Translations under genes and position numbers: made by a program
Origin: Candidatus Rifleibacteriota bacterium
GTDB taxonomy: Bacteria; Muiribacteriota; Ozemobacteria; Ozemobacterales; Ozemobacteraceae
Assembly (NCBI GenBank): GCA_905236675.1
Contig: CAJOND010000002.1
Span: forward strand, 1-64,000
Direction: 5' to 3'
Length of the DNA: 64,000 nt
In this document: in pieces, positions 57,236 to 64,000 of the stretch
Numbering within the stretch: the stretch's first letter is position 1
Layout: every line of letters starts with the position of its first letter
Notes under the pieces: model-generated
Databases searched by the model: none
Seen by the model: the letters and a program-made list of their open reading frames with translations, nothing else
What the model was told of the DNA's origin: nothing

Positions 57236-58498
57236 ATGACTATAAAAAAAGAATTATCAATAAAATACTTAGGCGTAGACTGTCTTAGCCCATTTTTCCT
57301 TTCTTCATCACCTGTTTGTGCCAACTACGAAATGGTTGCTAAAGCCTATAAAGAAGGATGGGCAGGCTGTTTCTTTAAAACAGTTGGGCCTTATGCAATG
57401 GATGAATGTTCTCCCAGATTTGACAATGTTACCAAAGAAGGGACTCCATGGATAGGCTTTAAAAACATGGAACAGGTATCTCAGCACACACCAGAAGAAA
57501 ACTTTGAAGCTATGGCGAAATTAAACCATGATTTTCCAGAACACATAACAGTAGCATCTATAATGGGTTCAACTGTTGAAGAATGGAAAAAACTAGCAAC
57601 AATGGCAGAACAATGTGGTGCGAAACTCATTGAAGGCAATTTTTCCTGTCCTCAAATGGCTACTAATGCAATGGGTTCAGATGTAGGAACTAACCCTGAA
57701 CTGCTTTTCAAATATAGTCAGGCAGTAGCTTCTGTAACAAAGATTCCATTTATAGCAAAAATGACCCCTAACTGTACCGAAATGGTTTCTTTAGCTAAAA
57801 AAGCTATTGAAGGCGGTGCAAAAAGCGTTTCTGCAATTAATACAATCAAATCTATTACTAATATTGATTTTGAAAATATGACTGCTATGCCTGTAGTAAA
57901 CGGCAAATCTTCTATTTCCGGGTATTCTGGTGCTGCTATAAAGCCAATCGCCTTAAGATTCTGTGCTCAACTTCTTCAAGGAATAGAAGGCTTAGAGCTT
58001 TCAGGAATAGGTGGAATTGAAACCTGGCGCGATGCTGCCGAATATCTGGTTTTGGGATGTCGAAATCTTCAGGTAACAACTTCTGTTATGCAATATGGTT
58101 ACAGAATTGTTGAAGACATGAAGAATGGTTTAATGCATTTCATGGCTGAAAGGGGCTACGAAAAGCTAGATGATTTTGTTGGTAAAGCTATTGGAAATAT
58201 AATTCCTGCTGAAAATCTAAATAGAGACTTTATGCTTCTTCCAAAATTTGACAAAGAAAAATGTTTGGGATGTGGCAGATGCTATGTTTCTTGTTTTGAT
58301 GGTGGTCATCAGGCATTAAAATGGGATGAAGAAGATAGAAAACCTATACTTATAAAAGACAAATGTGTTGGCTGTCATCTTTGTTTGAACATTTGTCCAA
58401 TTGAAAACTGCATTACTACTGGTGAAATAGTCTGGAAAAAAGCTAGAAAACCAGTTGAAGTTACTTACAAAAAAGATTACAGTTCTTTAGGACTTTAA
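57236..58498 (+). CDS. preA: Dihydropyrimidine dehydrogenase catalytic subunit, PreA type
   Basis: FMN-dependent TIM-barrel enzyme that reduces uracil or thymine, or oxidises the dihydro form. It is 420 residues. The catalytic loop NFSCPQM places Cys138 as the general acid. The C-terminus holds a two-[4Fe-4S] ferredoxin domain (CLGCGRCYVSC; CVGCHLCLNICP), which receives electrons from PreT. No dihydropyrimidinase or ureidopropionase gene is adjacent. A strong terminator follows. The pyrimidine substrate is inferred from the family. Confidence 0.88.
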   Translation: MTIKKELSIKYLGVDCLSPFFLSSSPVCANYEMVAKAYKEGWAGCFFKTVGPYAMDECSPRFDNVTKEGTPWIGFKNMEQVSQHTPEENFEAMAKLNHDFPEHITVASIMGSTVEEWKKLATMAEQCGAKLIEGNFSCPQMATNAMGSDVGTNPELLFKYSQAVASVTKIPFIAKMTPNCTEMVSLAKKAIEGGAKSVSAINTIKSITNIDFENMTAMPVVNGKSSISGYSGAAIKPIALRFCAQLLQGIEGLELSGIGGIETWRDAAEYLVLGCRNLQVTTSVMQYGYRIVEDMKNGLMHFMAERGYEKLDDFVGKAIGNIIPAENLNRDFMLLPKFDKEKCLGCGRCYVSCFDGGHQALKWDEEDRKPILIKDKCVGCHLCLNICPIENCITTGEIVWKKARKPVEVTYKKDYSSLGL

Positions 58499-58524
58499 AA
58501 GTAAAAAAACATAAAAACCTTTTG

Positions 58525-58552
58525 AAACGCTTGCGAAAGCAAGCGTTTTTTT
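58525..58552 (+). terminator. Terminator of preT-preA
   Basis: AAACGCTTGC-GAAA-GCAAGCGTTT with a GNRA-type loop, followed by TTTT. It lies 27 bp after the preA stop. Confidence 0.9.
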
Positions 58553-58590
58553 ATGCCTCCCAAAAAAAATAATTTTTTTTTAAAAAAAGC

Positions 58591-58618
58591 TAAAGTTTCT
58601 TATTAGCTAAGACGATAT
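58591..58618 (+). promoter_or_regulatory. Sigma28 (FliA/SigD)-type promoter of the fliK-flgE operon
   Basis: TAAAGTTT, then 12 bp, then GACGATAT (TAAA-N16-GACGATAT). The -35 part matches the FliA consensus TAAAGTTT exactly and the -10 part differs by one base from GCCGATAT. It is preceded by AAAAAAAGC as at 37779-37806, and lies about 46 bp before the start codon. Confidence 0.7.
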
Positions 58619-58663
58619 AGAAAGTGGAAAGATATAAAAGGTTAAAAAGGAGGCGATAAAAAG

Positions 58664-60655
58664 GTGATGACTGACTTATTTGCCGGCAGCAATACAAGCA
58701 TAAATGCATCAGCTTTGATTGCATTAGCAAATGCCAGCACAAGTGCAAAAAATCATTCAGATTCAGATACTCCTGAAACTATTGATTTTGCAACACTTTT
58801 GAGTCAGACAATGGATTCTGGTTTTTCTGTTAACTCACAAAACAACATTATTAAAGATTCCGTTAAAAGTTCTTTCGAAAGTTTATCACAAAACTCAGTT
58901 CTAACCGCTCAGCTTAAATCTAATGTTTCAGTTGATTCTTTCAACTCTTCCCCATTCGTGAACTTGAACGAACGCAACTCTTTTCAGAACAGTTTCGAAG
59001 TTAAGGATAGCAGAAATCTTTCTACAAAAAAAGATGCAAACCTTCGTTCAGAAAATACAAATCAGAATGTCGGTAAAAAAGCAAATGAAGTAAAAAAAGA
59101 AGATTCTGTAAAAAATGAAAAAGCAGAAACAAAAGGAAACGAATCTGTTCAGGAAAATGAAGCAGAAGAAAAAGTTGAAGCAAAAGGTATTTCATTAGAA
59201 GAAGCTAATCTGCCAATCGAAGAAACCAGCGTAGAAGAATCTGAAATACAGGCAGCAGTAGAAACTGCTTCTGTAATAGAAGAAGCTTCCGTAGTTTCCG
59301 AAGATAAAGAAGACGAAACAATAGTAGTCAGCGAAACTGATAATGAAAACGTTGCTTTAAATTTCCAGAATGTAGAACAGATTGAAGCTAACGAAGTAGA
59401 AAACGTTGAAACTGACGTAGAAGTAGAAAAGGTTAGCGAAGTTGCTACCGAAAATACTTCTACTGAGCTGAAAATGGCTGATAAAGAAGTTGATACTGAA
59501 GAAGATGAACTTTCTGACAAAACTGAAAAGAACGAAGTTCCTGTAAATGCAGCTGTTAATCCGATGCAAACTGCACAAGCAGTAGAAACTGTAAATAACG
59601 AAGTAATTGCAGAAGCTGATTCCGAAAATGAAAGCATTAAAAACATAATGGCAGCAAACAAAACTGCTTCTAACGAAGAAACAGAAGAAGCTACCGAAGT
59701 GGAAGAAAATGCTGAAGATTCAGATAAAAGCTCTGAAATTACTGATAAAGAAAATACAGTTAAAGCTGAAAGCAAACAGGAAAAAGAATCAGGTCTGGAC
59801 AAGATCGTTGAAGAAATGAAAAAAGACGATACTGTCGTTCCTGAAGAAAGCTTAAGACAGAAATTTGCAGAAGCAATAGGCCAGGAAAAACAAAACAGTT
59901 CAGAAAATCCAGATGCTAGTCTAACTCAACAGGCTATGAATGTTGGCGAGCAGGCACCCCAGGCTGCAGCAACAGCCACTAACTCGGCAGAAGAAACTGC
60001 TAACAAAATATTCGCTGCTCTTACAGGTAAAAGCGAAGGAGCTAATGGGAAGGCAGAACCAAGTCAAATTCTTGTAGCAGGAAGCGAAGGAGCAAGCAAA
60101 GGCTTCACAATGGGCCAGAATAACGGTTCAGGAATGAATAACAGCTTCTCTTTCCAATCAGGTGTAAACCAGACCTACAATGAAAATGGCAAGATGAACC
60201 AGACTCAGAATACTCCAATGACAAGTTTTTCAGAACTTCTTACCAAGGCTGAAATGGTTAAGACCAAGGATGGAGCCAAAGTCATGAACATTGAGCTTGA
60301 ACAGGAAGGAATAGGAAAGCTTGAATTAGAACTTAGTTCTAAAGACGGCGAAGTCACAGCTAGACTTTCAGCAGAAAGTGAACTTGCAAAGGCAAAATTA
60401 GAAGAATTAACACCTCAGATTAAAGAAAACTTAATAGAAAAGGGTGTGAACTTAACACAAATTAACGTGGATGTTTCCTCTAAAGATGCCGATGAAAGTG
60501 GAGACAAATACATAAATTCAGGAAGAAAAAGAAGCAAATCCAACCGACTTAACGGAATAGAAGGGAATTCTGTTAAGGAAATCATAGAAAAGAGAATTCT
60601 TCCGAATTTAAGGCGCGAAGCTCTGAACATTCAGAGTGTAGATATTACGGTTTAA
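58664..60655 (+). CDS. fliK: Flagellar hook-length control protein FliK
   Basis: Secreted ruler that sets hook length and switches export specificity. It is 663 residues, long for FliK. The first 480 residues are low complexity, rich in Glu, Val, Asn and Thr. The conserved C-terminal hook-length domain (about 515-605; MNIELEQEGIGKLELELSS, LEELTPQIKENLIEKG) is present. The start is GTG or the ATG one codon later; AAGGAGG ten bases upstream fits the GTG. A large antisense ORF over the Glu-rich part is a composition artefact. It is first in the hook operon. Confidence 0.85.
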   Translation: MMTDLFAGSNTSINASALIALANASTSAKNHSDSDTPETIDFATLLSQTMDSGFSVNSQNNIIKDSVKSSFESLSQNSVLTAQLKSNVSVDSFNSSPFVNLNERNSFQNSFEVKDSRNLSTKKDANLRSENTNQNVGKKANEVKKEDSVKNEKAETKGNESVQENEAEEKVEAKGISLEEANLPIEETSVEESEIQAAVETASVIEEASVVSEDKEDETIVVSETDNENVALNFQNVEQIEANEVENVETDVEVEKVSEVATENTSTELKMADKEVDTEEDELSDKTEKNEVPVNAAVNPMQTAQAVETVNNEVIAEADSENESIKNIMAANKTASNEETEEATEVEENAEDSDKSSEITDKENTVKAESKQEKESGLDKIVEEMKKDDTVVPEESLRQKFAEAIGQEKQNSSENPDASLTQQAMNVGEQAPQAAATATNSAEETANKIFAALTGKSEGANGKAEPSQILVAGSEGASKGFTMGQNNGSGMNNSFSFQSGVNQTYNENGKMNQTQNTPMTSFSELLTKAEMVKTKDGAKVMNIELEQEGIGKLELELSSKDGEVTARLSAESELAKAKLEELTPQIKENLIEKGVNLTQINVDVSSKDADESGDKYINSGRKRSKSNRLNGIEGNSVKEIIEKRILPNLRREALNIQSVDITV

Positions 60656-60677
60656 TAGATAATCAGGAGGCAAAAAG

Positions 60678-61103
60678 ATGGCTATAGAAACTCTAACAGA
60701 AGCCCAAAGAATACAAGCTGCGAATTCCAAAAACGATAGAACTCCATCTTCTAATCTTGGGAAGGACGACTTTCTACAGCTTCTAACTACACAGCTTAAA
60801 AACCAGGACCCGATGAACCCTATGGAAGACATGGATTTCATTGGTCAGATGGCTGAATTCTCTTCTCTGGAACAGATGTTGAATCTCAATTCCAGTGTAG
60901 AAAAAATCAATACTGCTATTACAAACAATCAGACCACACAGGCTATGATGTTCTTAGGAACTAATGTAACTGCTGATGTTGATGATTCTGGAGAACCAAT
61001 AACAGGGACAGTTGAAATGATTGGTTTCAAAGATAGCCAGCCATATCTGAAGGTCGGAGATTACGCTGTAATGTTAGATCAGGTAAAACTTGTTAATTAC
61101 TAA
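60678..61103 (+). CDS. flgD: Flagellar hook-assembly scaffold FlgD
   Basis: Caps the growing hook. It is 141 residues, the short form without a full Ig-like middle domain. Signature GKDDFLQLLTTQLKNQDPMNPMED at residues about 28-51 (written here in part: LQLLTTQLKNQDP) and FSSLEQM follow. A small C-terminal Tudor-like part (VEMIGFKDSQPYLKVGDY) ends it. AGGAGG lies before the ATG, 22 bp after fliK. Confidence 0.93.
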   Translation: MAIETLTEAQRIQAANSKNDRTPSSNLGKDDFLQLLTTQLKNQDPMNPMEDMDFIGQMAEFSSLEQMLNLNSSVEKINTAITNNQTTQAMMFLGTNVTADVDDSGEPITGTVEMIGFKDSQPYLKVGDYAVMLDQVKLVNY

Positions 61104-61123
61104 CAACGAAAACCCTAAAGTGT

Positions 61124-61152
61124 AAGTGAGTCGGCGACGACGAAGGCACTTA
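61124..61152 (+). other. Hairpin with GNRA loop between flgD and the next gene
   Basis: TAAGTG pairs with CACTTA around GTCG-GCGA-CGAC, a nested stem closed by a GCGA tetraloop. It sits 21 bp after flgD. No T-run follows. A processing or stability hairpin inside the operon is plausible. Confidence 0.4.
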
Positions 61153-61203
61153 TAGGATGGAAACTTAGTAGACTGAAAATTTAATACTAGAAGAGGCAGA
61201 TAT

Positions 61204-61623
61204 ATGGATCCCAGACTTATGATTGGATCACGAAGTCCGCTGCTTAGAGGGTTATCGAATAGCGCAAACCTTAATGGTTATTCTTCCCAAAAGACCAATA
61301 ATCAAAAGGGTGTAAGCTTTCAAGACCTACTCAATGGCGTATTAAATGATTCATCAAACAATGAGGAGTTTCACATCAGTTCTCATGCCCAGAAGAGGTT
61401 GAACGAAAGAAACATAACCATGGATTCTGATTTAAAGAGTTCTCTTTCAGAGGCTTTTAACGAATTAGAAGCAAAAGGTGCGAAGGATTCGCTGGTTCTC
61501 ACTAGGGAAGGTGCATTCGTGGTAAATGTTCCGAGTAGGACGCTGATAACAGCTATGGGATTGAACGAAATGCGAGACAACATAGTTACAAATATAGATA
61601 GTGTTAATTTGAAGTTTGTATAA
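61204..61623 (+). CDS. TIGR02530-type flagellar operon protein
   Basis: 139 residues with the family core HAQKRLNERNI, AKDSLVLTREGAFVVNVPSRT and NIVTNIDSV. This small protein commonly lies between flgD and flgE in Gram-positive and deep-branching flagellar operons. It is thought to take part in hook assembly, but its role is not established. Position between flgD and flgE is as expected. GAAGAGG precedes the ATG. Confidence 0.85.
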   Translation: MDPRLMIGSRSPLLRGLSNSANLNGYSSQKTNNQKGVSFQDLLNGVLNDSSNNEEFHISSHAQKRLNERNITMDSDLKSSLSEAFNELEAKGAKDSLVLTREGAFVVNVPSRTLITAMGLNEMRDNIVTNIDSVNLKFV

Positions 61624-61689
61624 GGAAGCAGCAAACAGAGAAAAAAGAAAGTAAAGATGTAACTGCAGCAAAAAGAATAATAGATAAAT

Positions 61690-61720
61690 GGATTGCCACG
61701 GCTAACGCCTCGCAATGACG
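61690..61720. repeat. REP-like palindromic element, copy 2
   Basis: GGATTGCCACGGC...GCCTCGCAATGACG, a near match to 1359-1394 and to the common bacterial repeat CGTCATTGCGAGG. Confidence 0.7.
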
Positions 61721-61800
61721 ATTGTTGCAGAAGTAGGAGAAGCAAACAAAGAGGGAAACGTAAAGAATCAGGAAAAAGAGCAAAACAAATCCGAATAGTA

Positions 61801-61990
61801 TATGACCGGACCCTAACGGGAAGTCATAGACCACCCGACTGACTGAAGGTGGTCACGAATAGATAAAAGACTGATCTTTGCAATTCCCAGCAAGAGATCA
61901 GAGAAAGCAGACTGCATTAGCAGAAGCTTTCTTTGATCCGATGCTCCCCATAATGATTTCGGAGCCAACCGTGTATATGTTTTATCATAT
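61801..61990 (+). ncRNA. String of hairpins upstream of flgE
   Basis: Four well-paired stems in series plus one weak stem: TATGAC...GTCATA (61801-61828), GACCACC...GGTGGTC (61829-61854), CTGATCT...AGATCAG (61871-61901), GCTCC...GGAGC (61943-61965) and a weak ATATG...CATAT (61975-61990). None has a T-run. They could form one folded 5' leader controlling hook protein synthesis, or protect a processed flgE mRNA. Confidence 0.4.
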
Positions 61991-62022
61991 AGTGCGGAAA
62001 CCCATTATAAAGGAATAGCATA

Positions 62023-64000
62023 ATGATCAGATCATTATTTACAGGTGTTACAGGTCTTAAGAACTTCCAGACAAAGATGGATGTTATCTCTAATAACATC
62101 GCTAACGTTAATACAACTGCATTCAAACGCGGTCGTACCGAGTTCGCCGACCTATTCTGCCAAACATTGAGATACGGTCAGCAGGCATTCGGCGATTACG
62201 GCAGTCAGAACCCAATGCAGGTTGGTCTTGGTGTTAGAAAAGCATCAATCGATACCTTGATGGATCAGGGTAATATTGAATTCACTGGCAAAGACACTGA
62301 CATTGCTATTGAAGGTGAAGGATTCTTCGTAGTTCATTCATATGACGGCAGCACTTACTACACTCGTGACGGTAACCTTAACATTTCAGACAGCTACGAC
62401 CTGGTTATGACCAACACAGGTAGCAAAATTCAGGGTTGGTCAGCAGTTCAGAACTCCAAGACTGGTAATCTTGAAATGAAAGAAACCGGTATTGTTCCAT
62501 CAGATATTAACATCTGCAAGTATTTGAAGAAACACGCACATCAGACTAACGAAATAGTTTATTCTTGTAATCTTGATGCAAGTTCTAATGAAAGAGACGT
62601 AGAATTCGGTCTTAACACCCTCACATTCTTCGATAGCGAAGGCAATCAGCAGAATCTCCAGTTCAAGTTCAAAAAGCTTGATTCTAATAACTGGGTTTGG
62701 ACTGCTTATGACGACACAGAAGGCAACGTCGCTACAGGCACAATCAAGTGCGATGACGACGGTAATGTAATTGAAAGCACAGTTGAACCAGAAGGTGCAA
62801 CTTCTAATATATCTTCACCCTATTTCACTTATGACCCAGACGGCGACCCACAGCCAGGCTCTGCCACAATGCCGATCAACGCTGTAACTAATAGTGGTAA
62901 CGGCGTAAGCTCAGGCGTTACAGTAACTGGAAAAGAAGTAAAAGACGAAACCGTAGAAATCATTTTCGACGGCGGCGATCCAACAAGAGCAACTTCTTTC
63001 CGCGTTGTAGGTTCTGAAAGAGGCTTTATCGGTTCTGGCACACTTGGTGGTGAACAGGCTCGTTTTGTTGGTGAACCTACACAATTCGGTAGCTTCTGGA
63101 CTCCAGACGAAGATACTTCGTTCACAATCACAGACACTCAGATTTACACTCTTGATGACGGCACTGAACACACTGAAGTAACTTTCCCAAGAGAAGCTAC
63201 AATTACTTTCACTAACGCAGACGCCCCCTACTCTACTTCTCAGATAGTAGACAAAATTAACGAAGAATTGGCTAACGCTGGCGTTCGTGCAACAATCTAC
63301 TTCGACTCTGTAACTGCTAATTTCCAGCTTGTAAGTAACTCAACTGGTAGCAACCGCGAATTGAAGATAAGCAACGCTACTGGCAGTTTCTCAGACCTTG
63401 GTCTTTCTGAAGGTTCAGAAAGAGGAACAGGCGGATCAAAAGCTGAAGTATTCCAGGATGTTAATGCAGCTGAAGCAGCTATTATAGCCGCTGGCGGTGC
63501 AGCTGGCAGTGCAGATTTCTCTAACGACAACTGGGACCCAGCTAGTGATGTTAAGTTAATCATCACAGACAGACACGGCAACGCAACTCAGATTACTTTT
63601 GAAGACAAGCTCGCTGGTGCAAATCAGGTTTACACTCGTGGTGCAATCCTTGCATCAATCAACTCTAAGCTTGCAGCCGATAACGTTGATGCAACCGCGG
63701 CTTTCCAGGATTCAGACAATGATGGAAGCCCAGATATGCTTGTAATCACAAGCAACACCCCTGGTTCCGGTGAACGATTATACATCAATGGCACCAATAT
63801 CGACCAGTTAGGTTTAACTGCCGGCACTACTTTCGGAACTGCTGCAGTCAGCACATTCAACTATGGTGGACTCTCCTTCGATTTAACAGAAGGTATGGAT
63901 GCCTGGCTTCCAAACGAAAAAATGAGTTTCACTACTACTGCTGAAAAAGGTGCTGCTGATTCAGTTAATATCTATGTTCCACAGCCAGCTTCTAAAACCA
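62023..64000 (+). CDS. flgE: Flagellar hook protein FlgE (cut by window end)
   Basis: Hook subunit. The ATG at 62023 follows AAAGGAA. The first 659 codons are open to the right edge, so the C-terminus is missing. The start MIRSLFTGVTGLKNFQTKMD, the rod/hook motif SNNIANVNTTAFKRGR and the domain stretch IAIEGEGFFVV...YTRDGNLNI identify the family. It is already longer than many FlgE proteins (about 400 residues) and so has extra surface domains. Base composition is visibly more GC-rich than in upstream genes, with codons ending in C, suggesting high expression. Confidence 0.93.
   Translation, partial: MIRSLFTGVTGLKNFQTKMDVISNNIANVNTTAFKRGRTEFADLFCQTLRYGQQAFGDYGSQNPMQVGLGVRKASIDTLMDQGNIEFTGKDTDIAIEGEGFFVVHSYDGSTYYTRDGNLNISDSYDLVMTNTGSKIQGWSAVQNSKTGNLEMKETGIVPSDINICKYLKKHAHQTNEIVYSCNLDASSNERDVEFGLNTLTFFDSEGNQQNLQFKFKKLDSNNWVWTAYDDTEGNVATGTIKCDDDGNVIESTVEPEGATSNISSPYFTYDPDGDPQPGSATMPINAVTNSGNGVSSGVTVTGKEVKDETVEIIFDGGDPTRATSFRVVGSERGFIGSGTLGGEQARFVGEPTQFGSFWTPDEDTSFTITDTQIYTLDDGTEHTEVTFPREATITFTNADAPYSTSQIVDKINEELANAGVRATIYFDSVTANFQLVSNSTGSNRELKISNATGSFSDLGLSEGSERGTGGSKAEVFQDVNAAEAAIIAAGGAAGSADFSNDNWDPASDVKLIITDRHGNATQITFEDKLAGANQVYTRGAILASINSKLAADNVDATAAFQDSDNDGSPDMLVITSNTPGSGERLYINGTNIDQLGLTAGTTFGTAAVSTFNYGGLSFDLTEGMDAWLPNEKMSFTTTAEKGAADSVNIYVPQPASKT

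Larger units (their letters stand above)
61624..62022 (+). other. 399-bp leader before flgE
   Basis: No ORF on either strand looks real. It holds a REP-like element (61690-61720), an outer stem CTGCAGCAA/TTGTTGCAG around it, and at least four further hairpins (61801-61990). The flgE ribosome binding site AAAGGAA is at the right end. Confidence 0.65.

Noticed and set aside
59149..59802. Long minus-strand Ser/Val-rich ORF (217 codons) opposite fliK.
   Set aside because: It is a composition shadow of the Glu-rich part of FliK.
1..64000. CRISPR array, insertion sequence or prophage.
   Set aside because: No regularly spaced direct repeats, transposase, integrase or phage structural gene was found.

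Overview
The window is AT-rich DNA, apparently from an anaerobic, flagellated, chemotactic bacterium with an outer membrane. The envelope type is inferred from flagellar P-ring and L-ring genes (flgA, flgH), a secretin and several lipoproteins. The anaerobic lifestyle is inferred from a Na+-pumping oxaloacetate decarboxylase (oadGAB) and an Fe-S preT/preA pair. The gene mix (Thermotoga/Firmicutes-like CheA P2 domain, short FlgD, DUF501, TIGR02530-type flagellar protein, EF-P with a PGNWR tip) suits a deep-branching lineage. Candidate phyla such as Riflebacteria or Wallbacteria come to mind, but I cannot assign it from sequence alone.

Layout. 1-480: tRNA-Asn with its terminator and hairpins. 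481-1224: a lipoprotein. 1507-4792 (minus): oadG-oadA-oadB. 5474-7804 (minus): a low-complexity exported protein and efp. 8514-21758 (plus): uppP-ftsK and two giant TPR proteins (1615 and 1535 residues). 21991-24357: rimO-pgsA-pgpA with overlapping ends. 24574-33822: flhA, a degenerate FlhG-like gene, flhG, flhF, cheA and a kinase-less HPt-P2-CheW fusion. 33825-37741 (minus): a DUF501 gene, flgF, flgG, flgA, flgH. 37872-48099: accessory genes comprising a TerB/zinc-ribbon membrane protein, MATE and EamA transporters, a lone secretin, two zinc-ribbon FGE-sulfatase-fold proteins and two tail-bearing membrane proteins. 48385-54156: a giant repeat lipoprotein. 54231-55670 (minus): a second TerB-like membrane protein. 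55962-58498: preT-preA. 58664-64000: fliK, flgD, a TIGR02530-type gene and flgE, which runs off the right edge.

How the genes work together. About a third of the window builds and controls one flagellum. FlhA is the export gate, FlhF/FlhG set position and number, FlgF/FlgG form the rod, FlgA/FlgH serve the P and L rings, FliK/FlgD/FlgE build the hook, and the CheA pair handles signalling. The two hook and rod operons (fliK and flgF) each have a near-identical sigma28-type promoter, TAAAG-N15-G(A/C)CGAT(A/T)T. flhA and cheA instead have sigma70-like candidates.

Most notable observations: (1) FlhG appears split in two. The gene before flhG carries the FlhF-activating DQAxxLR motif on a MinD-like domain that has lost its P-loop, while the flhG ATPase lacks that motif. 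(2) A CheA paralogue keeps HPt and P2 but replaces the kinase core with only a CheW domain. (3) A four-gene operon of unknown function (44419-48099) pairs tail-bearing membrane proteins with zinc-ribbon FGE-fold proteins. (4) A string of hairpins precedes flgE, and a folded element precedes the giant lipoprotein. (5) EF-P has Asn where the modified Lys or Arg normally sits.
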